A stretch of 42,721 bases of DNA from Meridianimarinicoccus aquatilis (lineage in GTDB: Bacteria > Pseudomonadota > Alphaproteobacteria > Rhodobacterales > Rhodobacteraceae), in the NCBI RefSeq assembly GCF_004358675.1, contig NZ_SMZO01000031.1, positions 1 to 42,721 of the forward strand. The letters run 5' to 3'. The notes below the pieces were generated by a model. The model was not told where the DNA came from, made no database searches, and was given only the letters and a program-made list of their open reading frames with translations. Each line of letters opens with the position of its first letter. Within the stretch, counting starts at the first letter, position 1. Of the stretch, positions 1 to 9,399 are shown one piece after another. Position numbers and translations under genes: made by a program.

Positions 1-1
1 A

Positions 2-226
2 GATGTGTTGCTTGATCTGGACTTCGCGTCCGGTGACAAGCTGCGCGTCATGACGTCGGACGGGTCGGTCTGGCTGGCAAGCGATGAGGATATTCAAAGC
101 GCAGTTGAAAGTGGAATGCTGCAAGCTGGGGTATCCGATTATGGCAACACGCTGCTGAGTGTCGTTGGCATTGAGGATCGCACGCTGGAACTTGTTTTCT
201 ACGAAGATCCTTTCGGGCTGGCATGA
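2..226 (+). CDS. C-terminal end of a secreted protein with an RTX-like terminal module (5' part outside window)
   Basis: The reading frame is open from the first base of the window to a TGA at 224-226, so only the last 74 residues are seen. They match the C-terminal module of the beta-helix proteins at 2963-5857 and 24447-26702: a 'VLLDLDFASGD' strand, a predicted beta segment ('SVWLAS'), an acidic helix ('DEDIQSAVESGML') and a hydrophobic, acidic tail ending 'FYEDPFGLA'. In those relatives this module follows glycine/aspartate-rich RTX-like half repeats. The missing upstream part is therefore likely another secreted, possibly beta-helix, protein; this is inferred from the shared end only. 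The next gene follows on the same strand. Confidence 0.7.
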   Translation, partial: DVLLDLDFASGDKLRVMTSDGSVWLASDEDIQSAVESGMLQAGVSDYGNTLLSVVGIEDRTLELVFYEDPFGLA

Positions 227-287
227 CAATGAGGGGGGCGAACCGTGTTGTCAGCCGACAAGCGTTTTGCCCCCCATTGCTTTGTCC

Positions 288-2807
288 ATGAGTTTATCCA
301 CCGTTCGCACAACGGCCCGTCGGCGCAATGCGCGGGCGGGATCGGCTATCTTGCCCATTCTGGCCGCCTTGATACGGCGCTGTGTGAATGGGAAAGCAAT
401 TATGGTCATGCTTATTGGACTCGGGCTTGGAATGCAGGTTCAGGTTGCGGATGCGGTCACATCGCCGACCGGAACCGAAGTCTCCACCGTGAACGACCTG
501 GCCATAGCGAATGCGATTTTCGACAGCGGCGCAGCGCGCGGGGCCAATGCCGCGGATATTCCCCTGACCGGGACGACTGACGCAGCCGACGGTGCACAGA
601 TCGAAGCGCGGATCGTGCGCGCGGATACCGGCGCCGAAGTGCACCCTTGGGCTGTTATCGCCACAGCGGCGGGCGGCGCGTGGTCTGGCAGCTTTCCAGC
701 GGTGCAGCGCAGCGCATATCGGCTCAAGGCCGAGGTGCGAGTGCAGGGCAGTGCGGCGGCAGCGGGCACGATGGCGTCCGATTTCATGGTCGGCCATGTG
801 GTCGTGCTGATCGGCCAGTCGGAAGATGCGCGCATGTTCGCGGATAAATATGACGCCCGCACAGGCGGCGGCGCACCATTGAAGGGCGATTGGCAAAGCG
901 TTCCTGCTTTTGCAGATGATACCGCGCGGGACAGTTTTTTCATCGCCACGTTCGGGGACGCTGGCGAGGGTGAGACGGGCAGCGGAACCTATGAGGGCAA
1001 CGGCATCCGGGCTGTCAGCGACATGGCCCCCTTCACCGCCTCTGTCGCGCATATGGCAAATGTGGTGACGCGCAACGCGCCCGGTGAGAAAGTATTGCTT
1101 ATCAATGCGACGCAATCCGGGTCGTCTTATGTTGATCTGGCCGATGACGATGATCTTGACCGGAACTGGAACACAAGCTTTGCCGATGGTGTGGCGCTGG
1201 TTCGGTCCTATGGTGCCGATGTCGGGGTCATGATGTCGTCATGGACTGCCGCGCCCAGTGCAAGCGGAGATGGTTATCGGCTGCGCCATTATCCGCTGTT
1301 CACAGGCATGTTCGCTGCTGACGATCCTTCCAACCCGGCCGGCGGAACCTATGTGCTTGATACGGACACTGCCACTGGCGAGAACTTCGACAACTTGTTC
1401 TGGGACTTGTCCGGTCAAAACCGCGCAGAGGCGATCTTTGATGCAGCGGTCACCCGGATGGCGTTCCACGGCCCGCACCGCTTTGAAGACAATTCAGGCG
1501 GCACTGGTGGGCTGATCCAGCAAAAGCAAGACACCCGTATTTCGATCCGCGACTGGACACGCGATGCAGCAGTTGCTTCCATCATGTTGCCGAAGGGGCC
1601 AGAGATCATCACTTACCAGAATGGCAGTGCCGCCAACGTAAACGGTGAAAAGGTCGGTGTCGGTGATGTTGCTGCTGTGGATTGGACGGATTGGTCACAC
1701 CCATCGGATTACAGCGACGATGGGCTGACCGCACGCGCACGCCACACGGGCGTTGCAGCGCTTTACGCGCTGGGTATCGGGCCGTCTGCCGCCGTGAACC
1801 ACGAAGTTCCCAAATTCAACCGCGCGGATTGGGACGCTTCCGGAGCCTATGTGGACCTGTGGTATGAGGCTTCGGATGGCAGCACACCTGCGATCACCAC
1901 AACCCGGCTTGCCCGCAGTGAACCGCCGATCCCTGTTACGTACAATCACCGGACCGAAGTGGCTGGCTTTTATATCAATTCGGAACCGGCCCAGCGTGTG
2001 GAAATCGTGGCAGGGCGTGTGCGCGTCTACCCTGACGGAATTGCTGGGGCCTTCGACTGGTCGCATACGATCTTTTATGGGCTGGGCGGCGCATCTGGCA
2101 TTGTGCAATGGCCGGACGACGAGTTGGATGAAATCTGGAAAAACCTTCCTATTGCGGATGTGGGTTTTGTTGGGGAGCGGCTGGACGGGGTTGCCGTTGA
2201 ACCGATGCCCTTGGCCTCTGACATTGCCAATACCCTGCCTGCGCCGATTCAGTTCGTCACCGTTGCCGGATCAGGTCCAAGTTTTGCCGACCCTGCCGGT
2301 CTGGGCCCGAATGATGGCAAGCTGACATTCCGGGTGCAGGTGACCCCAGAGGCCTTCGGCGGCGGGGGGCAGGAAATACTTGGTCAGGCCGGGCGGGTCA
2401 GTTTGCAACGCCTGAACGATGGCACGATGCGTGTCACGCTCAAGGACAGTACAAACACCTCGCTTGTCGGTGGCACGTTGTCCCTTGCCGGGATCATGCC
2501 CGACAATGTTTTCGTGGATGTGGTTCTGGCTCTGGATCTGGCGGGGCGACGTCTGCGCCTTTTCATTGATGGGGTCATGACAGATGATATCCAGATCAGT
2601 GCATCGGCTTCGGGAACGCTTGCAAGCAACCGTTCACTCAATTTCTTTGGAAGCGACAGTTTCGGGGGTGCGGTTGGAATGCTTGAGGTCTGGAAGGGGT
2701 ATGCCCCCGACGGGGACACGGCCGCCCTTGGAGCGCCTTACCGCAGGATCGCGCCAGACGGGGCGGGCGGCTTTGTTCAGACGCCCGGCACGTCGATCTG
2801 GAATTGA
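288..2807 (+). CDS. Secreted sialate O-acetylesterase-like (SGNH) protein with C-terminal LamG-like domain
   Basis: About 839 aa from the ATG at 288. The frame is open from 159, and a GTG at 384 or ATG at 402 (preceded by GGAAAG) would also give a signal peptide, so the start is uncertain. A hydrophobic segment ('MLIGLGLG') ending in 'VADA' looks like a signal peptide cleavage region. Near residue 172 'VVLIGQSEDARMF' resembles the GQS block of sialate O-acetylesterase/SGNH carbohydrate esterases, where the serine is the nucleophile. The middle region ('TQSGSSYVDL', 'MMSSWTAAPS') fits that fold loosely. Residues about 670-805 form a LamG/concanavalin-like sandwich with 'RLRLFIDGVMTDD' and 'LNFFGSDSFGG', similar to the LamG regions of the beta-helix proteins nearby. 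A role in removing ester groups from an extracellular polysaccharide is plausible but not proven; I cannot point to a clear catalytic Asp-His pair. Confidence 0.6.
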   Translation: MSLSTVRTTARRRNARAGSAILPILAALIRRCVNGKAIMVMLIGLGLGMQVQVADAVTSPTGTEVSTVNDLAIANAIFDSGAARGANAADIPLTGTTDAADGAQIEARIVRADTGAEVHPWAVIATAAGGAWSGSFPAVQRSAYRLKAEVRVQGSAAAAGTMASDFMVGHVVVLIGQSEDARMFADKYDARTGGGAPLKGDWQSVPAFADDTARDSFFIATFGDAGEGETGSGTYEGNGIRAVSDMAPFTASVAHMANVVTRNAPGEKVLLINATQSGSSYVDLADDDDLDRNWNTSFADGVALVRSYGADVGVMMSSWTAAPSASGDGYRLRHYPLFTGMFAADDPSNPAGGTYVLDTDTATGENFDNLFWDLSGQNRAEAIFDAAVTRMAFHGPHRFEDNSGGTGGLIQQKQDTRISIRDWTRDAAVASIMLPKGPEIITYQNGSAANVNGEKVGVGDVAAVDWTDWSHPSDYSDDGLTARARHTGVAALYALGIGPSAAVNHEVPKFNRADWDASGAYVDLWYEASDGSTPAITTTRLARSEPPIPVTYNHRTEVAGFYINSEPAQRVEIVAGRVRVYPDGIAGAFDWSHTIFYGLGGASGIVQWPDDELDEIWKNLPIADVGFVGERLDGVAVEPMPLASDIANTLPAPIQFVTVAGSGPSFADPAGLGPNDGKLTFRVQVTPEAFGGGGQEILGQAGRVSLQRLNDGTMRVTLKDSTNTSLVGGTLSLAGIMPDNVFVDVVLALDLAGRRLRLFIDGVMTDDIQISASASGTLASNRSLNFFGSDSFGGAVGMLEVWKGYAPDGDTAALGAPYRRIAPDGAGGFVQTPGTSIWN

Positions 2808-2921
2808 TCCCCGGTGCCATTGCACGGTTGGCAGCGCGGCGCGCGATAATCCAGAATTGGGATCATCGCTCGGGCGCCCGCCTCAACGTTTTGCGAGCCT
2901 GCCCGATGAGCGGCTTAACAG

Positions 2922-2951
2922 GCGCGCTGGGGCGGGACCGATGCAGCGCGC
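2922..2951. terminator. Possible hairpin between convergent genes
   Basis: An 8-bp perfect inverted repeat (GCGCGCTG / CAGCGCGC) with a 14-nt loop lies between the two convergent stop codons at 2807 and 2963. There is no T-run on either side, so it is at best a weak bidirectional terminator. Confidence 0.3.
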
Positions 2952-2962
2952 TTCCGTCTCAG

Positions 2963-5857
2963 TCAGGCCCAGCTTTCCCAAGGCGTGTCGAACTCATAAG
3001 ACAGCAACAAGATGTCGGTCGTTCCACCGGGCAAGCTAAGGCGCAGGGCGCCATCTTGCGCGGTGATATCCAGCGCCCCCTGTTCCAAAGCGGTCACTAT
3101 GTCGGCTTCGTTGCGCAGCCATAGGGATTGGGCGGAGTCCAGGATCCGCAGGCTGTCGCCTTCGGCGAAACTCAGGTCCAGCACAACGTTGCCCCCTGCT
3201 GAGGTGCCATTGCGAAGGTCAAAGATGAACTGGTCCGCGCCGTCGCCGCCCTGCAGGACGTCATTGCCCGACCCGGCACGCAGGCGGTCATTCCCGGCAT
3301 CGCCCAAAAGAAACGCGCCCGTATCTGCCGCGCGCAATACGGAGCCGCTTTCCTCACCCGTTGTCACGGTGCGCCCCGCGTCCAGATAGGCCGCCGCGAA
3401 AGCGTCGGTGGACGTGTCGTCATCGAGTAACGTATCCAGCGCCAGCATCGTTTTCAGAATTTGCGCGGCGCCCGGTGTGCTGTCGAGGGGCAGAACTTCG
3501 CCCTGATCGGTGTCCGGTAGCGTTGATGCCGGGTTCAGAACCTGAATTTCGGGCACAGAGGAAAAAGCATAACTGTCCTGGCTTGTGCGCAGATCGAACA
3601 CCGACACCCAGGCATCGAACGCCTCACGGCCAAATGCCCCGCCCAAGGTCAGATCACGTGTGGTGACAGCCATGTTGCCAATATCGGTTGCAGAGGCTTG
3701 CAGCGTGCCGTCCACCCAAAGGCCCAGCGTTCCCGCATGTGCATCGTGGCGCAGGATCACGTCGTGCCACCAACCATCCCCAAGCAGGCCTCCCTGACTG
3801 GTCAGAACCGTGGTCTTGCCATCCGTATCGGTCAAAGAGAATTCCAAAGTTCCGTCCTGCATCCGCACGTTGAATGCGCCGTGCAACCGCATGATTTCGC
3901 CATCTGCGGCACGTCCCGGCTGGGCGGCAAAGCGCAAGGCGATTTCCATCTGGCCATTCTGATAGATCGGGTCCAGCAGATCGCCGGAAAGCGACAGAGC
4001 GCTGTCCAGCATGCTCAGATCAAGCAGGTTTTCTTGGGATGTGGCTTGGGATGTCGAAGGTGCGGCAGTTGTAGACTGAGGTGCCTGGGCCGATCCGAGC
4101 AGAGAGCCGGTAAGAGCCTCGTCCAGCCCATAGGCATGGGCAACGATCTGCCCGGTTTCGGGATCGAAGCCCAGAATATCCGGCCCGTTCACTTGAATCG
4201 CGGTCGTACTCACGGCGACCTGCCCGTTGGCGTGGGTCACGGTGAGCGTGGCGGTATAGATTCCCGGTTCTGTGAAGACGCGCAGAATTTTCTGGCCCTC
4301 CGCGCTCACACCGTCGCTGAACACCCATGAGAACTGCGCGCTATCAAGGCCCACCAGGCCGTCCGGCCCGGCCGTCATGCCCGCGTCCAGCACCCACGAA
4401 GCCCTGTTGCCGGGTTGGCTTTCCGTCTGGACAATGGGGGTCAGGGTGCCGGGCGTTTCCATATAGATCATGGACGCCGCGCCCGCGCCGCTCAGTGCGA
4501 GCGGGCTGTCTGGCAGCAACATCAGTTTGCTGGGATTGCCCCCCAGATGCCCGGTTGGGTCGATGAACAGATCCCCATAGTAGTTTTCCAGCGCGGGAGA
4601 GTCGTTCTGGACAATCACGTTACCGGTCACCATCCAGTCGGCCTGACCCTCAGGGCCGCGCAACCCGCCCGTCACGTTATCGGCAATGACCACGTTGGTT
4701 GAGTCTTCGCTGATCTTGATCACGGGGGCCGTGGTGGTGTCGCCGTCCAATGGGGAGGCGTGCAAGACGGTATTGTTGCGCACGATCAGGCCATCGGTCG
4801 CCCCGATCACAATGCCGTTCACCTGGCCATTGATGATGACATTATCCTCGATCAGGAAATCGCGGTAAAACATGTCTTCTCCCGCGCCGTTTTGCACCGC
4901 GCGGTTGTTCAGGAACAGGGACTGGGATTTCCCGCCATCCCCGATATCGAACAGGTTGCCGCGCACGACCAATCCAGAACTGGCAATGTCGGCATTCTTG
5001 CTCATGAGTTGAATGAAATCCGCATGATCTTCCGTATCCGGGGCGGGGTTGCGATCATGGAAGTAATTGTTTTCGATCAGGACATTGGTGATCGACCCCA
5101 TGCTGAGGGCATCAGACCGCATGCTGTGAAATTCGTTGCCACTGAGCACGACATTGTTGCTGCTGCCAAGCTTGAGCCCCTTCATGAAGCCTGTGATCTC
5201 GCTGTCGATCACCGCGATATCGCTGCTGTTGAGGATGGCAAGACCGGTGCCGGTGCCGTACCCATCCGCGCTGGTTCCGGTTCCGAAGGCGTTGTCGCCA
5301 TCGAACAGAGCGTTGCGGATGACGATGTTTTCGCTGGCGTCGATGGAAAATGGCTGCGCATGAGCCTTTAATCCTTCGGTCTGCACGAAGTCGAACACGA
5401 TCCCGTCCAGTTCCAGCCCCGATACCCGTTTCAGATCAAGCCCGTTCAGCACTGCGGGCGCATCGGGATCTGCCACCAGTCGCAGGTCTGTAGACATGTT
5501 TTGCAACGACAGCGTGCCGTAATTGCCTGCCAAAAGATGGATGGTGCTGCCCGGTGAAGAGGTTTCGAGGGCGGCCTGAAGGTCTGTGCTGTTGGAAACA
5601 GTCAGTGTGGCGCCATGGGTTGCCCCCGGCGCATCTGCGGTCGAAATGGACACTGAAAAACATCCTTGGCTATCACGGCACTCGGTTTCCCAAGTGCGCT
5701 CAAGCCCCCACAGATGCGGGGTATAAGAGGCAGATGTATCCAAAACGTTAAAGCGCGCGTCGGCAGGTGCGGGCAAAAACCACAAGGGGGCGCACAGGGC
5801 GACCAACCCTGCGTGCAGCAGGCGGCGGTAGGGCGCGTTGCGGATGGCAGACAGCAT
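2963..5857 (-). CDS. Secreted right-handed parallel beta-helix protein (lyase/epimerase-like) with PKD-like, LamG and RTX-like domains
   Basis: 964 aa; ATG preceded by AAGGAG at good spacing. A signal peptide is clear: basic start ('APYRRLL'), hydrophobic core and 'PADA' cleavage site near residue 34. Residues about 95-460 are beta-helix coils of the pectate lyase/alginate epimerase type ('NIVIRNALFDG', 'NVVLSGNEFHSM', 'NVLIENNYFHD'). They contain 'DHADFIQ' with His278, Asp280 and Gln283, a motif shared with the two other beta-helix proteins of this locus. A PKD-like region (about 475-580), a LamG-like sandwich (about 612-760) and an RTX-like stretch ('GNDRLRAGSGNDVLQGGDG', about 850-872) follow, then the terminal module found at the window start. 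Substrate unknown; a uronic-acid polymer made by this locus is the natural guess. The coexistence of a Sec signal and an RTX-like end is odd. Confidence 0.8.
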   Translation of the reverse strand: MLSAIRNAPYRRLLHAGLVALCAPLWFLPAPADARFNVLDTSASYTPHLWGLERTWETECRDSQGCFSVSISTADAPGATHGATLTVSNSTDLQAALETSSPGSTIHLLAGNYGTLSLQNMSTDLRLVADPDAPAVLNGLDLKRVSGLELDGIVFDFVQTEGLKAHAQPFSIDASENIVIRNALFDGDNAFGTGTSADGYGTGTGLAILNSSDIAVIDSEITGFMKGLKLGSSNNVVLSGNEFHSMRSDALSMGSITNVLIENNYFHDRNPAPDTEDHADFIQLMSKNADIASSGLVVRGNLFDIGDGGKSQSLFLNNRAVQNGAGEDMFYRDFLIEDNVIINGQVNGIVIGATDGLIVRNNTVLHASPLDGDTTTAPVIKISEDSTNVVIADNVTGGLRGPEGQADWMVTGNVIVQNDSPALENYYGDLFIDPTGHLGGNPSKLMLLPDSPLALSGAGAASMIYMETPGTLTPIVQTESQPGNRASWVLDAGMTAGPDGLVGLDSAQFSWVFSDGVSAEGQKILRVFTEPGIYTATLTVTHANGQVAVSTTAIQVNGPDILGFDPETGQIVAHAYGLDEALTGSLLGSAQAPQSTTAAPSTSQATSQENLLDLSMLDSALSLSGDLLDPIYQNGQMEIALRFAAQPGRAADGEIMRLHGAFNVRMQDGTLEFSLTDTDGKTTVLTSQGGLLGDGWWHDVILRHDAHAGTLGLWVDGTLQASATDIGNMAVTTRDLTLGGAFGREAFDAWVSVFDLRTSQDSYAFSSVPEIQVLNPASTLPDTDQGEVLPLDSTPGAAQILKTMLALDTLLDDDTSTDAFAAAYLDAGRTVTTGEESGSVLRAADTGAFLLGDAGNDRLRAGSGNDVLQGGDGADQFIFDLRNGTSAGGNVVLDLSFAEGDSLRILDSAQSLWLRNEADIVTALEQGALDITAQDGALRLSLPGGTTDILLLSYEFDTPWESWA

Positions 5858-5961
5858 GGCAACTCCTTGGGGCGCGTGCCCCGGCGGGCGGGCGGAAGCC
5901 GACCCGGCCCCAGTCTACTGCGGCATGGGCCGGGTGCAAAACCTTCTGCCGGGGACGCGGA

Positions 5962-6858
5962 TCAGAAGTCGGCCAGAACCTCTGGATGGCGGGCGCGCAA
6001 CAGGGCGATATCTTCGTCATACCGTGCGCGGAACCGGTCGATCTCGTCCTGCTCAAGTGGGGCGTATACGCCGTATTCCTCGCCTGCGGGATACCGCGCG
6101 TAAAGATCCAGAACCGTGGCGATCCGGTCTTTCATGGGCAGGGACCGATCCACCGCTTCGGCTTTTTCGATTGCCAGCGGTGAGGGCGAAACAGTCAGTT
6201 GCGGTGGCGGCAGTTCGGGGAATTCGCCGACATCGCGGCCAACATACAGCGCCAGAATCTCGCGCCAATGTGCCCGGTAATTTTCGTACCGCCAAACGGT
6301 CAGGGGCGAGTCCGGCAAGGCGGCGCGCAGCCGTTCGACCAGTTCCACCCAGCTTGGCGGATTGTCCGCCAACGCCTTGCGCGCGCGTCCCATCATGTCC
6401 GGCTCGGGCGCCAGCGCCTTGAGGGTCTGCGCATAGGCCGATGGCACCAGACCGTCCAGCGACCGAATTCCCAGGAACAGCCGCACCCGTCCGCCACGGG
6501 CCAGCGCCTGAACCAGATGCAGGCATTTGGGATTGGAATACAGCGGCGTGGTCAGCTGATCGAACGTGTATCCAAGCAGATCCTCATCCGAAAGAAGGAC
6601 CGTGTCCGGCCCTGCGCGCAACTGCTGCAATTCGCGCCCGAACTGCCATTCCAGCGGGCGCGAGCGCAACATCTTTCGCCAGCCTTTGGGGCGCGAGTAC
6701 TTGCGTCCAAGCGGGCCGAAATCCTCGCGCGGTATGTAGTCCACCCCATGCGGGAGCATGGAAGAACGATATTGGCGCAGAGTATCCTGCAGGTGGGTGG
6801 TTGCGGTCTTGTGGGCGCCGAGATGGATACGCCATTCACGCACGGGAGGGTGAGACAT
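5962..6858 (-). CDS. Sulfotransferase family protein (P-loop)
   Basis: 298 aa. The N-terminus has 'HLGAHKTATTHLQ' (residues 12-24), the PAPS-binding P-loop of the bacterial sulfotransferase family in which Lys17 and the following threonines hold the 5'-phosphosulfate. 'LFLGIRSLDGLVPSAYAQ' around residues 128-145 fits the 3'-phosphate-binding Arg/Ser element. No signal peptide or membrane segment is seen, so it should act in the cytoplasm on nucleotide- or lipid-linked sugar. It sits 18 nt downstream of the glycosyltransferase at 6877-7902, so the two are probably cotranscribed and may act on the same sugar. The acceptor cannot be told from sequence. Length is usual for the family. Confidence 0.8.
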   Translation of the reverse strand: MSHPPVREWRIHLGAHKTATTHLQDTLRQYRSSMLPHGVDYIPREDFGPLGRKYSRPKGWRKMLRSRPLEWQFGRELQQLRAGPDTVLLSDEDLLGYTFDQLTTPLYSNPKCLHLVQALARGGRVRLFLGIRSLDGLVPSAYAQTLKALAPEPDMMGRARKALADNPPSWVELVERLRAALPDSPLTVWRYENYRAHWREILALYVGRDVGEFPELPPPQLTVSPSPLAIEKAEAVDRSLPMKDRIATVLDLYARYPAGEEYGVYAPLEQDEIDRFRARYDEDIALLRARHPEVLADF

Positions 6859-6876
6859 CGTCAGATCGGGCTCCGG

Positions 6877-7902
6877 TCAGGATGAAAGGGAAGCGGAGGG
6901 GCTGGGGGCGGCATATTCGGCCAGTTCAGGCAGCACTTCGGTGGCGCGTGCCAAATCGGGTGCGGGCCAGTTCCAGCGCAATTTCTGAAACGGGACGGCC
7001 CCACCTGTCAGCGCGGCGCGCACGCGGTCCGGGTCGCGGCCGTTTTGTACGTGATCATGCACCAAGTGCGGGCCGAAACAGCCAATCTGCGGCAGCGCCG
7101 CGGCCCCGCGCCGGAATTTCCAATTGGTCAGAGTCATGAAATCCCACATCAGGTGGGGCCAGTAATAGACATGTGGCACGCGCCGGCCCTTCCAATAGGC
7201 AAGACTGCGCGCCTCCCAGGCGGTGATGACCGCGCCACCCGGTTCGGATGCGAGAAACCAGTTGGTGATTTTCCGCGGTACGTTGGGCCAGATGAACCAG
7301 CGGTCCGCCGCTGTCCATGTGAAGGCAAAGAACCCACTCTGCGCCAGCATCGGCAACCAGTGATCAAGCGGACGCAGGCAGAAGGTCGTGGCATCGACCC
7401 AGACGCCGCCGAATCGCGTCAGAAGCCGCAGTCGCAGTAGGTCCGCATAGGATTGCACGGCGATGTCACCGGGGGCCATGGGCAGTTCGGACAGGCCCGG
7501 CGCGCTGTCGCGGTCAAGCACGGTAACCGTCCAGCCGGGGTTCTTTTCCCGCCATGAAGCAATGCAGGCCTGCACCAAAGGCGGGGCAGATGCCTCGCCG
7601 GTGTCCCAATAAATCCAGATTGTGTGCGGAATCGCGCGCGGAACCGACCCTTCGAACCCGTCAAGGCGGCGACCGGTCAGCTTTCGCCGCGCCCGCTGGA
7701 CATAGCTCAGCGCCTGCCTGGTGCGTACGAAACCTGCAAAGGCACTGGTCCACAGGGAGAAAGACGGCACAATAACACTCCAGAAACAGGTAATGAACCT
7801 GCTCAAACTATCGCGCGTCAAAAGAATTGTCACCGGCTCATTGCCCCTTGCGCAAGCCCGTCCTGTCGCAGGCGACGCAAACTCCGGCCGGCGGGGCGTC
7901 AT
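6877..7902 (-). CDS. Capsular polysaccharide-type glycosyltransferase (Caps_synth / GT32-like)
   Basis: 341 aa from the ATG at 7902. A GTG at 7770, with GGAG seven bases upstream, would give 297 aa and free space for the promoter shared with manC, and may be the true start. The hallmark 'IPHTIWIYWDTG' opens the catalytic domain. It is followed by 'SWREKNPGW', 'YADLLRLRLLTRFGGVWVDATTF' features (a DxD-like Asp in 'WVDATTF'), then 'WPHLMWDF' and 'GPHLVHDH'. These are typical of capsule synthesis glycosyltransferases related to family 32, which transfer a sugar from a nucleotide donor. Donor and acceptor are unknown; GDP-mannose is suggested only by the divergent manC. It lies in an operon with the sulfotransferase downstream. 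Confidence 0.78.
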   Translation of the reverse strand: MTPRRPEFASPATGRACARGNEPVTILLTRDSLSRFITCFWSVIVPSFSLWTSAFAGFVRTRQALSYVQRARRKLTGRRLDGFEGSVPRAIPHTIWIYWDTGEASAPPLVQACIASWREKNPGWTVTVLDRDSAPGLSELPMAPGDIAVQSYADLLRLRLLTRFGGVWVDATTFCLRPLDHWLPMLAQSGFFAFTWTAADRWFIWPNVPRKITNWFLASEPGGAVITAWEARSLAYWKGRRVPHVYYWPHLMWDFMTLTNWKFRRGAAALPQIGCFGPHLVHDHVQNGRDPDRVRAALTGGAVPFQKLRWNWPAPDLARATEVLPELAEYAAPSPSASLSS

Positions 7903-7974
7903 ACCCTCTTAACAGTATGGGCCTAATGCAGTATTCCGCTATGCGTGCGTAAATGTTTGTTGAAAGGCTGTTTC

Positions 7975-9399
7975 GTGATCCATCCTGTTATCCTGTGCGG
8001 CGGATCTGGCACCCGCCTTTGGCCGCTCTCTCGTAAAGATTTCCCCAAGCAATTCACACGGTTGCTGGGCGAAGACAGCCTTTTTCAAGCCTGTGCCCAA
8101 CGGTTCCGGGGGGCAGGTTTCGCGCCGCCGCTGGTATTGTCGAACGCCGATTTCCGGTTCATGGCTCTCGAACAGCTGGGAGATCTGGGTATCGAGCAGG
8201 CCACGGTGATGCTGGAACCCTCCGCACGCAACACGGCCCCTGCCGTCCTTGCTGCCGCGCTACAGCTTGAGGCGCAGGGAGCGGGCGATGAATTGATGCT
8301 GGTGGCCCCCTCCGATCACGTGATCCGCGATGTGCCTGCCTTTTTGGCCGCGATCGCAGCCGGGGAAGCCGCCGCACAAGGCGGGGCGCTTGTGACATTC
8401 GGGATTCGCCCGGACCGGGCCGAAACCGGCTATGGCTATCTGGAACTGGCCGATGCTGCTGCCTGTGCCGCCGCTGCCGCAGCCCCGGTCACACGCTTTG
8501 TCGAAAAGCCTGATGCCACCACGGCCGAGGCGATGCTGGCCGAGGGCCGATTCTTGTGGAATGCGGGTATTTTCCTGTTCCGCGTGGCCGATATCATCGC
8601 CGCCTTTGAAACCCATGCGCCCGATATGCTTGCGCCGTGCCGCGCGGCAGTGGCGGAAGCCAAGCCCGATCTTGGGTTCCTGCGTCTGGATGCGGATGCC
8701 TGGGACAGCGTGCCTGAAGACAGCCTTGATTACGCGATCATGGAAAAGGCGGCCGAGGTCGCGGCTGTGCCGCTTGAATGCGGCTGGTCCGATCTGGGGG
8801 CCTGGGACGCGGTCTGGCGCGAAATGACCCCGGACGAGGCGGGTGTGTCGACGTCGGGCAGTGTCACGCAGATTGATTGCACGGACACGCTGTTGCGGTC
8901 CGAAGAAGACGGGCCGCGCCTTGTGGGTGTGAACCTGAAGGGCATTGCTGCCATTGCCATGCGCGATGCGGTGCTGGTTGCGGACATGACCGACCTGCAA
9001 GCCGTGAAAGCTGCCGTGACACAGATGAAGGCTGAAGGCGTGCGCGAGGCGGAAACCCTGCCGCGCACCTACCGTCCTTGGGGCTGGTACGAAACGCTGG
9101 CTTTGGCCGACCGCTTTCAGGTCAAGCAGATCATGGTGCCGCCGGGCAAGAAGCTGTCGCTGCAATCCCATGTGCACCGGTCCGAGCATTGGATCGTGGT
9201 CAAGGGCACGGCCACGGTCACCGTGGATGAAGATGTGAAACTCGTGACGGAAAACCAGTCGGTCTATATCCCGCTGGGCGCTGTGCACCGGCTGGAAAAC
9301 CCCGGCAAGGTGAACCTGCACCTGATCGAGGTACAGACCGGCGCGTATTTGGGCGAAGATGACATCATCCGCTACGAGGACATCTATAACCGTGCCTGA
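7975..9399 (+). CDS. manC: Mannose-1-phosphate guanylyltransferase / mannose-6-phosphate isomerase
   Basis: 474 aa. The GTG at 7975 is chosen because AAAGG sits seven bases upstream and the protein then begins 'MIHPVILCGGSGTRLWPLS', exactly where the family starts. The N-terminal nucleotidyltransferase makes GDP-mannose from mannose-1-phosphate and GTP, with the signature 'GGSGTRLWPLSRKDFPKQF' at residues 9-27 and 'FVEKPD' further on. The C-terminal cupin has the type II phosphomannose isomerase metal site 'QSHVHRSEHW' (residues 397-406), so both steps from fructose-6-phosphate are covered except the mutase at 41761-42721. The flippase gene overlaps its end by 8 nt, implying translational coupling. 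Length and motifs match AlgA/ManC/CpsB enzymes. Confidence 0.95.
   Translation: MIHPVILCGGSGTRLWPLSRKDFPKQFTRLLGEDSLFQACAQRFRGAGFAPPLVLSNADFRFMALEQLGDLGIEQATVMLEPSARNTAPAVLAAALQLEAQGAGDELMLVAPSDHVIRDVPAFLAAIAAGEAAAQGGALVTFGIRPDRAETGYGYLELADAAACAAAAAAPVTRFVEKPDATTAEAMLAEGRFLWNAGIFLFRVADIIAAFETHAPDMLAPCRAAVAEAKPDLGFLRLDADAWDSVPEDSLDYAIMEKAAEVAAVPLECGWSDLGAWDAVWREMTPDEAGVSTSGSVTQIDCTDTLLRSEEDGPRLVGVNLKGIAAIAMRDAVLVADMTDLQAVKAAVTQMKAEGVREAETLPRTYRPWGWYETLALADRFQVKQIMVPPGKKLSLQSHVHRSEHWIVVKGTATVTVDEDVKLVTENQSVYIPLGAVHRLENPGKVNLHLIEVQTGAYLGEDDIIRYEDIYNRA

Noticed and set aside
3240-3310. Type I secretion system substrate as a firm call for the beta-helix proteins
   Set aside because: RTX-like repeats are few and diverged, two of the proteins have Sec signal peptides, and no type I secretion genes are in the window.
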